DNA from: Streptomyces sp. LHD-70
GTDB lineage: Bacteria > Actinomycetota > Actinomycetes > Streptomycetales > Streptomycetaceae
NCBI RefSeq assembly: GCF_031157275.1
Contig: NZ_JAVIFW010000031.1
Location: 1-64,000 of the forward strand
DNA: 64,000 bases
Reading direction: 5' to 3'
Shown: positions 1 to 7,432 of the stretch, one piece after another
How positions within the stretch are numbered: the first letter of the stretch is position 1
Layout: every line of letters starts with the position of its first letter
The notes under the pieces: generated by a model
Told to the model about the DNA's origin: nothing
Database searches by the model: none
Seen by the model: the letters and a program-made list of their open reading frames with translations, nothing else
Program-made: the position numbers and the translations under genes

Positions 1-2
1 CC

Positions 3-95
3 GGCCAACGCCTCCTCGCCCTCGCCACCGCCATCTGGCACAACTGGACCACCGGAGCCGCAATCAAACGATCCCTGATCGCCTACGACCACTGA
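3..95 (+). pseudogene. IS982-type transposase, C-terminal end only
   Basis: The frame is open from the window edge to a TGA at 93-95 and ends in LATAIWHNWTTGAAIKRSL then IAYDH. This ending (AIWHN near the end, SLIAYDH at the terminus) is what I know from IS982-family transposases of actinomycetes. Only 30 codons are inside the window, so whether the transposase is complete upstream cannot be judged. It lies directly downstream of the broken exporter permease, so an IS-linked deletion is a plausible cause of that damage; this is inference. Confidence 0.6.
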
Positions 96-152
96 GAACT
101 TCGGACTCACACATCTAGGCGGTGCTTCGGGGGCTCGGCCCGCGGGGACACC

Positions 153-729
153 TCACCGGCTCAAGCGGGCAAACCTCCGCACCGCCAGCGGGAAGAACAC
201 CGCGATCAGCAGCAACGGCCAGAGAACGGCGAGGAGTTGGGCGTGCTCGTACGCCCAGGACGCCGACGTCACGCCGCCCTCGGAACGCCGCGAACGAGCC
301 GTGCCAGCGCCAGCCGACCGCGAGCCCGACCCCGATGAGCACGGCCAGGGAGAGCGCGGACTGCAGCATGTCGGCCGCCGCACGCCCCACCAGGACCGCC
401 CCGTCGAACATCGGCATGGACCGGAAGCGGTCGATGACGCCCTTCTCCAGGTCCTGGGTGACCGCGACCATCGTGGCGTCCAGGCCGAACGCCATGGTCA
501 GGGCGAACATGCCGGGCACGAGGTACTCCCGGTAGTCGCCCTCGACCCCCGCGCCGCCGCCGATCAGATAGCCGAACATCAGGAGCAGCATCACCGGGAA
601 GGCGAGGCCGACCACGATCTGCACGGGCTGCCGTGCCCAGTGGGCGAGTTCGCGCCGGGTCATGGTCCAGGAGTCGGTGACCGCCCAGGTGAGTGTCCTG
701 CTCGGCGTGGTGCCCAGCGCCGTAGTCAT
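153..729 (-). pseudogene. DrrB-type ABC-2 exporter permease with internal deletion and frameshift
   Basis: The ATG at 729 overlaps the stop of the ATPase gene (ATGA), so the two were translationally coupled. The first 150 or so residues are normal for the N-terminal half of a DrrB-like permease (cytoplasmic start, TM1 near PVMLLLMFGYLIGG, the YLVPGM segment, the LEKGVIDRFRSMP motif, a further TM). After GSFAAFRG the frame is lost. The next frame carries only the family's C-terminal end, a last membrane helix around LLAVLWPLLLIAVFF and RFARLSR, ending at 153. Roughly 80-100 residues covering the central membrane helices are missing compared with the usual 250-290. The exporter is therefore probably non-functional. 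A sequencing error alone cannot explain the lost segment. Confidence 0.85.
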
Positions 730-1721
730 ACGGAGACCTCCTTCGGGTCGTCGGACCGGTCGCCGTCGGGCCGCTGCTCGCCGCCGGTCAGATGCAGGAA
801 CACCTCGTCGAGCGTGGGCCGCCGCAGGGCGATGTCCTCGGCGGAGATCGCGGCGTCCTCCAGGGCTCGTACGACGCGGTTGAGCGCCGCCATCCGGTCG
901 GTGACCGGTGCGCTGATCAGGCGCCGGTCCGCGTCCACGACCACCTCTCCGGCGGCCGCGGTGCGCAACATGCCCGCCGCGGCGTCGAGTTGGGCCGCGT
1001 CGTGCAGGACGACGTCGATCCGGTCGCCGCCGGTCCTGGCCTTCAGCTCGTCGGCGGTGCCGTCGGCGACGACGCGGCCGGAGTCGATCACGGAGATCCG
1101 GTCGGCGAGCTGATCGGCCTCCTCCAGGTACTGGGTGGTGAGCAGCACGGTCGTCCCGCCGACGACGAGGGAGCGCACCGCGTTCCACACCTCGGTGCGG
1201 CCGCGCGGGTCCAGGCCGGTGGTCGGCTCGTCGAGGAAAAGCACCTCCGGGTCCGTGACCAGGGACGCCGCCAGGTCGAGCCGGCGCCGCATACCTCCGC
1301 TGTACTGCTTGACCGCCTTGCGGCCGGTGTCCCCGAGCCCGAACCGGTCGAGCAGCTCGTCCGCCCGGGCCGCCGCCCCGCGCGCCCCGAGGTGGTGAAG
1401 GCGGCCGAACATGTCGAGGTTCTGCCGTCCGCTGAGCTGCTCGTCGACCGCCGCGTGCTGGCCGAGGAGGCCTATGCGGTGCCGGACCCGCTGCGCCTGG
1501 GTGCGTACGTCGCAGCCGGCCACCCGCACCCGGCCCGCGTCCGGGCGCAGCAGCGTGGCCATGACGCGTACGGCGGTGGTCTTGCCCGCGCCGTTCGGGC
1601 CGAGGACGGCGTGCACGGTGCCGCGGCGCACGGTCAGGTCGAGGCCGTCGAGGGCGCGCTGCTCGCCGTACCTCTTGTGGACGTCCTCCAGGACGATCGC
1701 CTCGGTCGTCGGATCGCTCAT
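726..1721 (-). CDS. DrrA-type ABC exporter ATPase
   Basis: 331 residues, the usual length of daunorubicin-resistance-type ATPases that power ABC-2 drug or lipid export from the cytoplasmic membrane. Visible motifs are Walker A (GPNGAGKTT, about residue 43), signature YSGGMRRRLDLA, Walker B VLFLDEPTTGLD, and the C-terminal DrrA-specific region ending in RRPTLDEVFLHLTG. The start has an AAGGAG ribosome site. The stop overlaps the permease start, so they form an operon. Two TCAA-NN-TTGA operators lie 12-80 bp upstream, one overlapping a possible -35 TTGACT, suggesting repression by the PadR protein encoded at 2580. The partner permease is broken, so the ATPase may be an orphan. Confidence 0.93.
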   Translation of the reverse strand: MSDPTTEAIVLEDVHKRYGEQRALDGLDLTVRRGTVHAVLGPNGAGKTTAVRVMATLLRPDAGRVRVAGCDVRTQAQRVRHRIGLLGQHAAVDEQLSGRQNLDMFGRLHHLGARGAAARADELLDRFGLGDTGRKAVKQYSGGMRRRLDLAASLVTDPEVLFLDEPTTGLDPRGRTEVWNAVRSLVVGGTTVLLTTQYLEEADQLADRISVIDSGRVVADGTADELKARTGGDRIDVVLHDAAQLDAAAGMLRTAAAGEVVVDADRRLISAPVTDRMAALNRVVRALEDAAISAEDIALRRPTLDEVFLHLTGGEQRPDGDRSDDPKEVSV

Positions 1722-1732
1722 CGCACTCCTTG

Positions 1733-1744
1733 GTCAAACTTGAC
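1733..1744. promoter_or_regulatory. PadR-type operator copy 1
   Basis: GTCAA-AC-TTGAC, arms perfectly inverted around a 2-bp centre, 12 bp upstream of the ATPase start. The same core occurs at 1785-1800 and at 2524-2545 in front of the PadR gene. Its position between the likely promoter and the start codon fits a repressor block. Confidence 0.7.
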
Positions 1745-1784
1745 TACCTAGCGGAAGGTCGAAGGTAACCGGGCTCGGGAGGAT

Positions 1785-1800
1785 TAGTCAAAGTTGATTA
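1785..1800. promoter_or_regulatory. PadR-type operator copy 2, overlapping a likely -35
   Basis: TAGTCAA-AG-TTGATTA. On the minus strand it contains TTGACT, a good -35 for the ATPase operon, with a weak -10 (TTACCT) 17 nt further. It also lies about 125 bp upstream of the divergent DUF664 gene, so it could affect both directions. Confidence 0.65.
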
Positions 1801-1923
1801 ATGGGCGCCCCCCCCAAACTCCCCCAGGACGCCCCCGAACGCTCCCCAGAACGCCCTGCGTTGCGGACAGCACCTGACCGCAAGTCTCCGTAACGTCGTA
1901 CTCAAGCAATCCGGCACCGCCGG

Positions 1924-2490
1924 GTGACGACGACCGAGAGGCGGCCGATCATGGTCATGCACGTTCCCGCAGAGGCCCACGGCGACGAGCGCGGGGCGCT
2001 GCTCGCCTTCCTGGACGAGGCCCGCGGCGGCCTCCGCCGCACTGTCCTCGGCCTGACCGACGAGCAGGCGTCGAGCCGACCGAGCGCGAGCGAGCTCTCC
2101 CTCGCGGGCCTGGTCAAGCACGTGGCCGAGGTCGAGCAGGGCTGGGTGGCCCGCGCCAAGGGCGTGGATCCGGCCGTGGCCCGCGACGAGTCCAACTGGC
2201 ACGAGTGCTTCGTGCTCGTGGGCGAGGAGACGGTCAAGTCGCAGCTGGCCTACTGGGACCAGGTGCAGGAGGAGACCGAGGAGTTCATCCGGAGCGCGCC
2301 CGACATGAACACGACGTTCGCGCTGCCGGAGGCGCCGTGGTTCCCGAAGGAGCGGGTGTCGCTGCGCTGGCTGCTGCTCCGGCTGATCAGCGAGGTGGAC
2401 CGGCACGCCGGGCACGCGGACATCATCCGCGAGTCCCTGGACGGGAAGACCGCCTTCGAGCTCATCGACGAGGCGCAGGGCGGCAACTGA
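1924..2490 (+). CDS. DinB/DUF664 family protein (mycothiol-transferase-like fold)
   Basis: 188 residues from a GTG; an in-frame ATG at 1951 is an alternative start. The sequence matches the DUF664 branch of the DinB superfamily: AHGDERGALLAFLDEARGGL at the N-terminus, LSLAGLVKHVAEVEQGW with the first metal-type His, and DRHAGHADIIRESLDG with the paired His residues near the C-terminus. Members are four-helix-bundle, metal-binding thiol-transferase-like proteins; the substrate is unknown. It is divergent from the DrrA operon and precedes the PadR gene, whose operators flank it on both sides. A role in handling a toxic compound together with the exporter is inference. Confidence 0.85.
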   Translation: MTTTERRPIMVMHVPAEAHGDERGALLAFLDEARGGLRRTVLGLTDEQASSRPSASELSLAGLVKHVAEVEQGWVARAKGVDPAVARDESNWHECFVLVGEETVKSQLAYWDQVQEETEEFIRSAPDMNTTFALPEAPWFPKERVSLRWLLLRLISEVDRHAGHADIIRESLDGKTAFELIDEAQGGN

Positions 2491-2523
2491 GGCCGGGCGG
2501 CATGGCGGACAGCCCTCCGGGTA

Positions 2524-2545
2524 GCCTAGTCAAAGTTGAATAGGC
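2524..2545. promoter_or_regulatory. PadR-type operator copy 3 (longest palindrome)
   Basis: Arms GCCTA-N-TCAA and TTGA-N-TAGGC flank an AG centre, giving a 22-bp imperfect palindrome 35 bp before the PadR start codon. It is the best copy of the three and is placed for autorepression. Confidence 0.75.
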
Positions 2546-2579
2546 TGCAAAGCTCAGTACGAGAGGGAGGGCTGCGCCC

Positions 2580-3221
2580 ATGTCCGTCATCCGGCTCCTG
2601 GTCCTCGGCGCCGTCCGCATGCACGGCCGCGCACACGGCTACCAGGTGCGCAACGACCTGGAGTTCTGGGGCGCGCACGAGTGGTCGAACGCCAAGCCCG
2701 GCTCGATCTACCACGCCCTGAAGCAGATGGCGAAGCAAGGGCTGCTCAAGGCCCACGAGGTCGCCCCGTCCACCGCGGGCGGCCCGCCGCGCACCGAGTA
2801 CGAGATCACCGAGCAGGGCACCGAGGAGTATCTGAAGCTGCTGCGCGAGGCACTCACCTCGTACGACCAGAAGCTGGACGTGCTGTCCGCGGGCATCGGC
2901 TTCATCGTGGACCTGCCGCGCGCGGAGGCCGTCGAGCTGCTCAAGAAGCGGGTCGAGAACCTGCGGCAGTGGCGCACGTCGGTCACCGAGTACTACACCC
3001 CGGAGGAAGGGCCCGAACAGCTGGGCCACATCGGGGAGATCATGAACTTCTGGGTGCACTCGGCGGACGCGGGCGCGGAGTGGACGCGCGGCTTGATCCG
3101 GCGCATCGAGGAGGGAGCGTACGTCTTCTCCGGCGAGGGCGAGCCGTTCGTGGGCGTACTCGCCGAGGAGCAGGAGAACCCGTACGCCACCGGCGAGAAG
3201 CACCCGGGGGACGAGGCCTGA
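2580..3221 (+). CDS. PadR-family transcriptional repressor
   Basis: 213 residues. The N-terminal 100 residues are a PadR winged helix: SVIRLLVLGAVRMHGRAHGY (helix 1), WSNAKPGSIYHALKQMAKQG (recognition region), then the wing with RTEYEITEQGTEEYLKLL. The remaining half is the helical VirR-type effector/dimer domain. PadR proteins commonly repress a nearby efflux or detoxification operon and their own gene and release DNA on binding a phenolic or drug-like ligand. Here a 22-bp palindrome lies directly upstream and the same core occurs twice before the DrrA-type ATPase. The gene converges with the aldehyde dehydrogenase, 22 bp away. Confidence 0.92.
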   Translation: MSVIRLLVLGAVRMHGRAHGYQVRNDLEFWGAHEWSNAKPGSIYHALKQMAKQGLLKAHEVAPSTAGGPPRTEYEITEQGTEEYLKLLREALTSYDQKLDVLSAGIGFIVDLPRAEAVELLKKRVENLRQWRTSVTEYYTPEEGPEQLGHIGEIMNFWVHSADAGAEWTRGLIRRIEEGAYVFSGEGEPFVGVLAEEQENPYATGEKHPGDEA

Positions 3222-3243
3222 ACTGCCTGCCGCAATCGAGGAG

Positions 3244-4701
3244 TTACAGCGGGAAGCGGCTGCGGCCGTGCTGCACGGAGATCCACTTCTGGGTGGTGAA
3301 CGCGTCGACCGTCGAGTCGCCGTTGAGCCGCCCGAGCCCGGACTGCTTCTCGCCGCCGAACGCGACGTACGGCTCGTCGTGCACGGTGCCGTCGTTGACG
3401 TGGATCATGCCCGTCTCGATCCGGCGGGCGAAGCGGACGCCGCGCTCCACGTCGGCGGTGTGCACGGCGCCGCTGAGGCCGTACGGGGTGTCGTTGGCGA
3501 GGCGGACCGCGTGGTCCTCGCCGTCGAACGGCACGAGCAGCGCCACCGGGCCGAAGATCTCCTGGCGCAGGATCGGGGAGTCCTCGGGCAGACCGGTGAG
3601 GACGGTCGGCTCGACCAGGTTGCCGATCGTGCGCCCCCGCACCAGGGCCGTGGCGCCCTCGGCCAGGGCGTCGTCGACGAGTGCGCCGAGCGCGTCGGCC
3701 TGGAAGGCGTTGATGACCGGGCCGATCTGCGTGTCCGGGTCGCGCGGGTCACCGGCCTTCAGCGCCTTGACCCGGGCCACGAACTTGGCGGTGAACTCCT
3801 CGAGGACGGCCCGGTCCACCAGGATCCGGTTGGCGGCCATGCAGACCTGGCCCTGGTAGACGTACCGGCTGAACACGGCCGCGTCCACGGCGTAGTCCAC
3901 ATCCGCGTCCTCCAGGACGACGAGGGCGCTGTTGCCGCTCAACTCCAGGATGGCGCGCTTGAAGTGACTGGCCGTCACCGCTCCGACGTGGCGGCCCACG
4001 CGGTCCGAGCCGGCGAAGGAGATCACCTTCGGCACCGGGTGCTCTATGAGCGCGTCACCGATCTCGGCGATGTCCGTCACCACGACGTTCAGGAGCCCGG
4101 GCGGCAGCCCCGCCTCCTCGAAGATCTTCGCGATCAGCCCGCCGCCGACCACCGGGGTGTTCTGGTTCGGCTTGATCACCACGCCGTTGCCGAGCGCGAG
4201 GGCGGGCGCGACCGACTTGAGCGTGACGAGGAACGGGAAGTTGAACGGGCTGATGACCCCGACCACACCGACCGGCAGGCGGTAGACCCGGTTCTCCTTG
4301 CCGTCCGTGGTGGACGGGAAGATCCGGCCCTCGGGGCGCACCGCCAACTCGCTCGCCTCACGCAGGAATTCCTTGCCGAGGTGGACCTCGTACTCCGCCT
4401 TGAGGCGGGTGCCACCGAGCTCGTCGATGATCGCGTCGACGATCTCGTCCTGCCGCTCCTCGGTGATGCGCAGCGCCCGCTCGATGACGGCACGGCGGAG
4501 GTACGGGCTCTGGGCGGCCCAGGACTTCTGCGTGCGCTCGGCGGCGCGATAGGCCTCGTCGACCTCGAAGCGGGTGGCCACGGTCACGGCGGCCAGCTTC
4601 TCGCCGTTGTACGGGTTGAAGTCGATGATGTCCCACGAACCGCTGCCGGTCCGCCACTTGCCGTCGATGTACTGCCGGCCAAGGTCGGTGAAGAAGGACA
4701 T
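3244..4701 (-). CDS. NAD(P)-dependent aldehyde dehydrogenase (benzaldehyde-dehydrogenase-like)
   Basis: 485 residues, normal for the ALDH superfamily, which oxidises aldehydes to acids with NAD(P)+ in the cytoplasm. The ATG at 4701 has AAGGGG four bases upstream; the open frame runs further but lacks family sequence there. Visible residues: SPFNFP (about 151-156), VIKPN with the cofactor-binding Lys near 177, SFAGSDRVG (Rossmann glycine motif), general-base Glu in ELSGNSA (about 253) and the catalytic Cys in QGQVCMA (about 287). Overall sequence resembles aromatic-aldehyde (XylC/vanillin) dehydrogenases, but substrate cannot be read from sequence. It lies downstream of the XRE regulator, same strand, 77 bp apart. 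Confidence 0.93.
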   Translation of the reverse strand: MSFFTDLGRQYIDGKWRTGSGSWDIIDFNPYNGEKLAAVTVATRFEVDEAYRAAERTQKSWAAQSPYLRRAVIERALRITEERQDEIVDAIIDELGGTRLKAEYEVHLGKEFLREASELAVRPEGRIFPSTTDGKENRVYRLPVGVVGVISPFNFPFLVTLKSVAPALALGNGVVIKPNQNTPVVGGGLIAKIFEEAGLPPGLLNVVVTDIAEIGDALIEHPVPKVISFAGSDRVGRHVGAVTASHFKRAILELSGNSALVVLEDADVDYAVDAAVFSRYVYQGQVCMAANRILVDRAVLEEFTAKFVARVKALKAGDPRDPDTQIGPVINAFQADALGALVDDALAEGATALVRGRTIGNLVEPTVLTGLPEDSPILRQEIFGPVALLVPFDGEDHAVRLANDTPYGLSGAVHTADVERGVRFARRIETGMIHVNDGTVHDEPYVAFGGEKQSGLGRLNGDSTVDAFTTQKWISVQHGRSRFPL

Positions 4702-4778
4702 GCGACCCCTTACCGCGGGTTCGGGAGTGTCATCGGCATGGTCGGTGCCGACTGATGACACGTCATCGTACTTGTGTT

Positions 4779-5672
4779 TTACGAGAGTTGGAGGAGACCA
4801 CGGAGGAGATCTCGGGTCGCCTCGGGGCTCGGGCTGTCCGACTGGAGCCGCTCCATGACCTTTTCGTACTGACTGACCTCTTCGCGCTTGTCGAGGTACA
4901 GGGCGCTCGTGAGCTGTTCCAGATACGCGATGTCGGAGAGGTCGGACTCCGGGAAGCGGAGCAGCGCGAAGGAGCCGGACTCGCCCGCGTGGCCGCCGAA
5001 GCTGAACGGCATGACCTGGAGGGTGACGTTGGGCCGCTGCGAGACCTCGATCAGATGCTCCAACTGCCCGCGCATCACGGCCCGGTCGCCGTACGGGCGG
5101 CGCAGCGCGGCCTCGTCGAGCACGCAGTGGAAGCGGGTGGCGCGCTCGGAGACGAGGACCTTCTGGCGCTCCAGGCGCAGGGCGACGCGGCGCTCGGTCT
5201 CGGCGCTGCCGAGGTTCGGGGCGCCGCGCTCGACGACCGCGCGGGCGTAGCCCTCGGTCTGCAGCAGGCCGTGCACGAACTGGACTTCGTAGACACGAAT
5301 GAGGGAAGCGGCGCCCTCGAGGCCGACATAGGTCTGGAACCAGCCGGGTAGGACGTCGGAGTAACTGTGCCACCAGCCCGCGACGTTGGCCTCTTTCGCG
5401 AGGTCGAGGAGCGGACCGCGCTCGGCGTCCGCCGAGACGCCGTAGAGCGTGAGGAGATCCTCGACGTCCCTCGCCTTGAAGCTCACCCGTCCCAACTCCA
5501 TGCGGCTGATCTTCGATTCGGACGCCCGGATCGAGTAGCCCGCCTGCTCACGCGTTATGCCACGTGCCTCGCGCAGCCGCCGCAGCTGGGAGCCCAGCAG
5601 GATGCGTCGCACGACTGAGCCACCCCCGGGCTCGCCCGCTTGGGGGGACCCCCATGACTCTCCAGCGGTCAC
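4779..5672 (-). CDS. XRE-family regulator with DUF5753 domain
   Basis: 297 residues from a GTG that has GGGGAGGG eight bases upstream; longer in-frame extensions lack such a site. N-terminal helix-turn-helix (LGSQLRRLREARGITREQAG ... IRASESKISRMELGR), then the DUF5753 effector region with WHSYSDVLPGWFQTYVGLE, IRVYEVQFVHGLLQTEGYAR and the conserved LEQLTSALYLDK end. This is the family of WhiJ/AbaA-type regulators that streptomycetes keep in many copies, usually beside a DUF397 protein and an RsbW-like ATPase. Both partners follow here at 6011 and 6598, so it is a complete set. Known members influence development and antibiotic production; the target of this copy is unknown. Confidence 0.9.
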   Translation of the reverse strand: MTAGESWGSPQAGEPGGGSVVRRILLGSQLRRLREARGITREQAGYSIRASESKISRMELGRVSFKARDVEDLLTLYGVSADAERGPLLDLAKEANVAGWWHSYSDVLPGWFQTYVGLEGAASLIRVYEVQFVHGLLQTEGYARAVVERGAPNLGSAETERRVALRLERQKVLVSERATRFHCVLDEAALRRPYGDRAVMRGQLEHLIEVSQRPNVTLQVMPFSFGGHAGESGSFALLRFPESDLSDIAYLEQLTSALYLDKREEVSQYEKVMERLQSDSPSPEATRDLLRGLLQLS

Positions 5673-5896
5673 GTGGACAACCCTCCCCACTCTCCCCGTC
5701 TTCAGCATCGTCATGAACCGGAACCTCGCGGCGGCCGCGGAGCCGCGCTCCCTCGCCGCCAAGAGCCGCAGTCTGCCATTAAAACGCTTCGCCCCGTACT
5801 CGATCGATTACAGAAACAGTCCTCTCACAGAACAGCTACGAAACCGGTCGCAGGAAGAAATGAGCAAGAACCGGTACGGGAACGTCCAACTCCGGC

Positions 5897-5926
5897 GCGT
5901 GCACGTGCATCTGCCCTTGCATCCGC
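5897..5926 (+). promoter_or_regulatory. 30-bp upstream element, copy 1
   Basis: Begins GCGTGCACGTGCATCTGCCC and ends TTGCATCCGC. It recurs with one mismatch in 30 bp as the reverse complement at 6913-6942. Both copies point at the gene they precede: here the ATPase starting at 6011, there the DUF397 gene. Copy 1 contains a 12-bp direct repeat (TGCATCTGCCCT at 5906, TGCATCCGCCCT at 5918). Likely the binding site of the XRE regulator encoded alongside; that assignment is inference. Confidence 0.7.
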
Positions 5927-6010
5927 CCTGCGCATTCGGAACGATGGGCCCCGCGCACCACCGCAACATCGCTACTGGCTGACTGGCCGCGAAACCGGGG
6001 AGTGCCTCGC

Positions 6011-6514
6011 ATGGGGACGAATGGATCGACCATGCTCGAGCCGTTACGGCAGGGGCTTCCCCCCATCGACCCCTCAGCGGTGTCGAATGCGGCGTCCTGC
6101 GCCCTGCCGGCCCGCTACGAAGCGGTGCGCGCGGCCCGGCAGTTCACCCTCCGCACGCTCGGCGACTGGTCGCTCGACGACCGCTTCGACGACGTCGCGC
6201 TGATCGTCTCCGAACTCGTCACGAACGCGCTCCGGCACGGCCTGCCCGCCGACACCCCGCGCGACGAGACCTCTCCGGTCCGGCTGCACCTGATGCGCTG
6301 GACCTCCCGGCTCATCTGCGCGGTGCGCGACCCCAGCCCGGAGTCCCCGATCGCGGGTGACGACGCCCAACTGTCGGACTTCTCGGCCGAGTCGGGGCGC
6401 GGGCTCTTCCTGGTGGAGTCGTTCGCGGACAGCTGGGGCTGGCATCCGCTGTCCGGCGCGCTCGGCGGCAAGGTGGTGTGGGCGCTGTTCCGGCTGGCGC
6501 CGGAGGAGAGCTGA
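6011..6514 (+). CDS. RsbW-like ATP-binding protein (HATPase_c_2)
   Basis: 167 residues. GHKL-type ATPase fold as in anti-sigma kinases and WhiJ-cluster ATPases: CALPARYEAVRAARQFT at the start, N-box VSELVTNALRHG, and G-box SGRGLFLVESFADSWGW, ending in KVVWALFRL. The ATG at 6011 is preferred over the GTG at 6002 because the family begins MGTNGS-like and GGGG lies upstream. It forms a regulatory set with the XRE gene (divergent) and the DUF397 gene (convergent). A stem-loop with a T run follows at 6516. A partner sigma factor is not visible, so role as an anti-sigma factor is not shown. Confidence 0.9.
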   Translation: MGTNGSTMLEPLRQGLPPIDPSAVSNAASCALPARYEAVRAARQFTLRTLGDWSLDDRFDDVALIVSELVTNALRHGLPADTPRDETSPVRLHLMRWTSRLICAVRDPSPESPIAGDDAQLSDFSAESGRGLFLVESFADSWGWHPLSGALGGKVVWALFRLAPEES

Positions 6515-6515
6515 G

Positions 6516-6559
6516 AAAGGCGGCCCTGTTGCCCACCTCTCGCGGGCGCAGGGCCTTTT
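6516..6559 (+). terminator. Rho-independent terminator after the ATPase
   Basis: GGCCCTG (6522-6528) pairs with CAGGGCC (6549-6555) and is followed by TTTT; an AAAGG/CCTTT extension makes it usable in both directions between convergent genes. Confidence 0.75.
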
Positions 6560-6597
6560 CGGGTGGAACGGTCCGATACGAGGACCGCGGTGCGGCG

Positions 6598-6837
6598 TCA
6601 GCCCGCCACGAGGTGGTCGAACTCCCCGTCCTTGACGCCGAGGAGCATCGCCTCTATCTCGGCCCGCGTGTAGACGAGCGCCGGCCCTTCGGGGTGGCGC
6701 GAGTTGCGTACCGCCACGCTGCCGTCGGCCAGCTTCGCGAACTCCACGCAGGAGCCCTGCGAATTGCTGTGCATGCTCTTCTGCCAGGCCACACCGTCAA
6801 GCTCCGTGGCCGCCATGCCGTTGTACACGTGGTGCAC
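6598..6837 (-). CDS. DUF397 small protein (WhiJ/BldB-type partner)
   Basis: 79 residues from a GTG with GGGGAG six bases upstream; an upstream TTG at 6876 is possible but has no ribosome site. DUF397 hallmarks: W-x-KS-x2-S near WQKSMHSNSQ, GSCVEFAKL, VAVRNSRHPEGPALVYTRAE and EIEAMLLGVKDGEFDHL. In known sets the DUF397 protein binds the XRE/DUF5753 regulator and controls its DNA binding. The 30-bp element sits 76 bp upstream in the same orientation as in front of the ATPase gene, suggesting common control. Confidence 0.9.
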   Translation of the reverse strand: MHHVYNGMAATELDGVAWQKSMHSNSQGSCVEFAKLADGSVAVRNSRHPEGPALVYTRAEIEAMLLGVKDGEFDHLVAG

Positions 6838-6912
6838 AGGTCGCTCCCCGGTGGTGCCGTGACTCGTGTTAGCCAAGCCGTCAACTGCCCCGGATCATAT
6901 CCCTGTTCACAT

Positions 6913-6942
6913 GCGGATGCATGGGCAGATGCACGTGCACGC
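6913..6942 (-). promoter_or_regulatory. 30-bp upstream element, copy 2
   Basis: Reverse complement of the element at 5897-5926 with one mismatch (A for T at the centre). It precedes the DUF397 gene in the same relative orientation as copy 1 precedes the ATPase gene. Confidence 0.7.
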
Positions 6943-7024
6943 GGGGTGGCTGGCCGGTTACAGCGCAGCCCACGATCCGCTCACAGCGGTACGCGTGCCC
7001 ACTCGCGGCGGAATCAGCCCTGCC

Positions 7025-7381
7025 TCACAGCGACGCGAGAACCCGCTCAAGGCCCTGGAGCACGGCCGAGCGCCAGCCCTGACCCATGATCTTGTGCGCC
7101 ATCAGCTGCGCCGGATCGTCCGGATCGAACCCCTCGTGCACGAGGAAGAGACGCATGCCGCGCCCTTCCGGCTCCAGGGTCCATGTGATCGTCCAGCCCG
7201 CCGAGTCGCCCGGCTCGGCATCCCGCCAGCGCAGCTTGAGCATCCGCCCCGTCTCGTACGCGAGGACCTCGGCGAGAACCGTGCCGGAGAAGCCGGTGCG
7301 GGGGCGCGGCAGGGCGGTGAGGGTGTCACGGTGCCCGACCTCCAGGCGGAAGTCGCCGGGCATCAGCCACCAGGGAATCTC
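7025..7381 (-). pseudogene. SRPBCC (AHSA1-like) protein, 5' end lost
   Basis: The frame reads EIPWWLMPGDFRLEVGH and continues as an SRPBCC/AHSA1 domain (TWTLEPEGRGMRLFLVHEGF, MGQGWRSAVLQGLERVLASL at the end). Such proteins are usually about 140-160 residues; the first 30-40, forming the initial strand and helix pair, are absent. The upstream frame stops at a TAG at 7382-7384, inside a perfect fold-back at 7373-7407. An ATG at 7363 could still start a 112-residue product, but no convincing ribosome site precedes it. SRPBCC proteins bind hydrophobic ligands or act as co-chaperone modules; this copy is probably dead. Confidence 0.65.
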
Positions 7382-7407
7382 CTACGCGCCAAACGTAGGA
7401 GATTCCC
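7373..7407. repeat. Perfect 14-bp fold-back with 7-nt loop
   Basis: GGGAATCTCCTACG (7373-7386) and CGTAGGAGATTCCC (7394-7407) are exact inverted copies around CGCCAAA. One arm is coding sequence of the SRPBCC fragment (the EIP codons), so the other arm looks like an inverted duplicate made at the truncation point. No T run follows, so it is a poor terminator candidate. Confidence 0.85.
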
Positions 7408-7432
7408 TACCCATCAGGCGGGCGGCAGCGGC

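Noticed and set aside
115..1737. Long minus-strand open frame of 540 codons over the ABC genes
   Set aside because: It is the permease frame running on through the ATPase gene in the wrong phase; its first 340 residues are Arg/Pro/Gly-rich shadow sequence.
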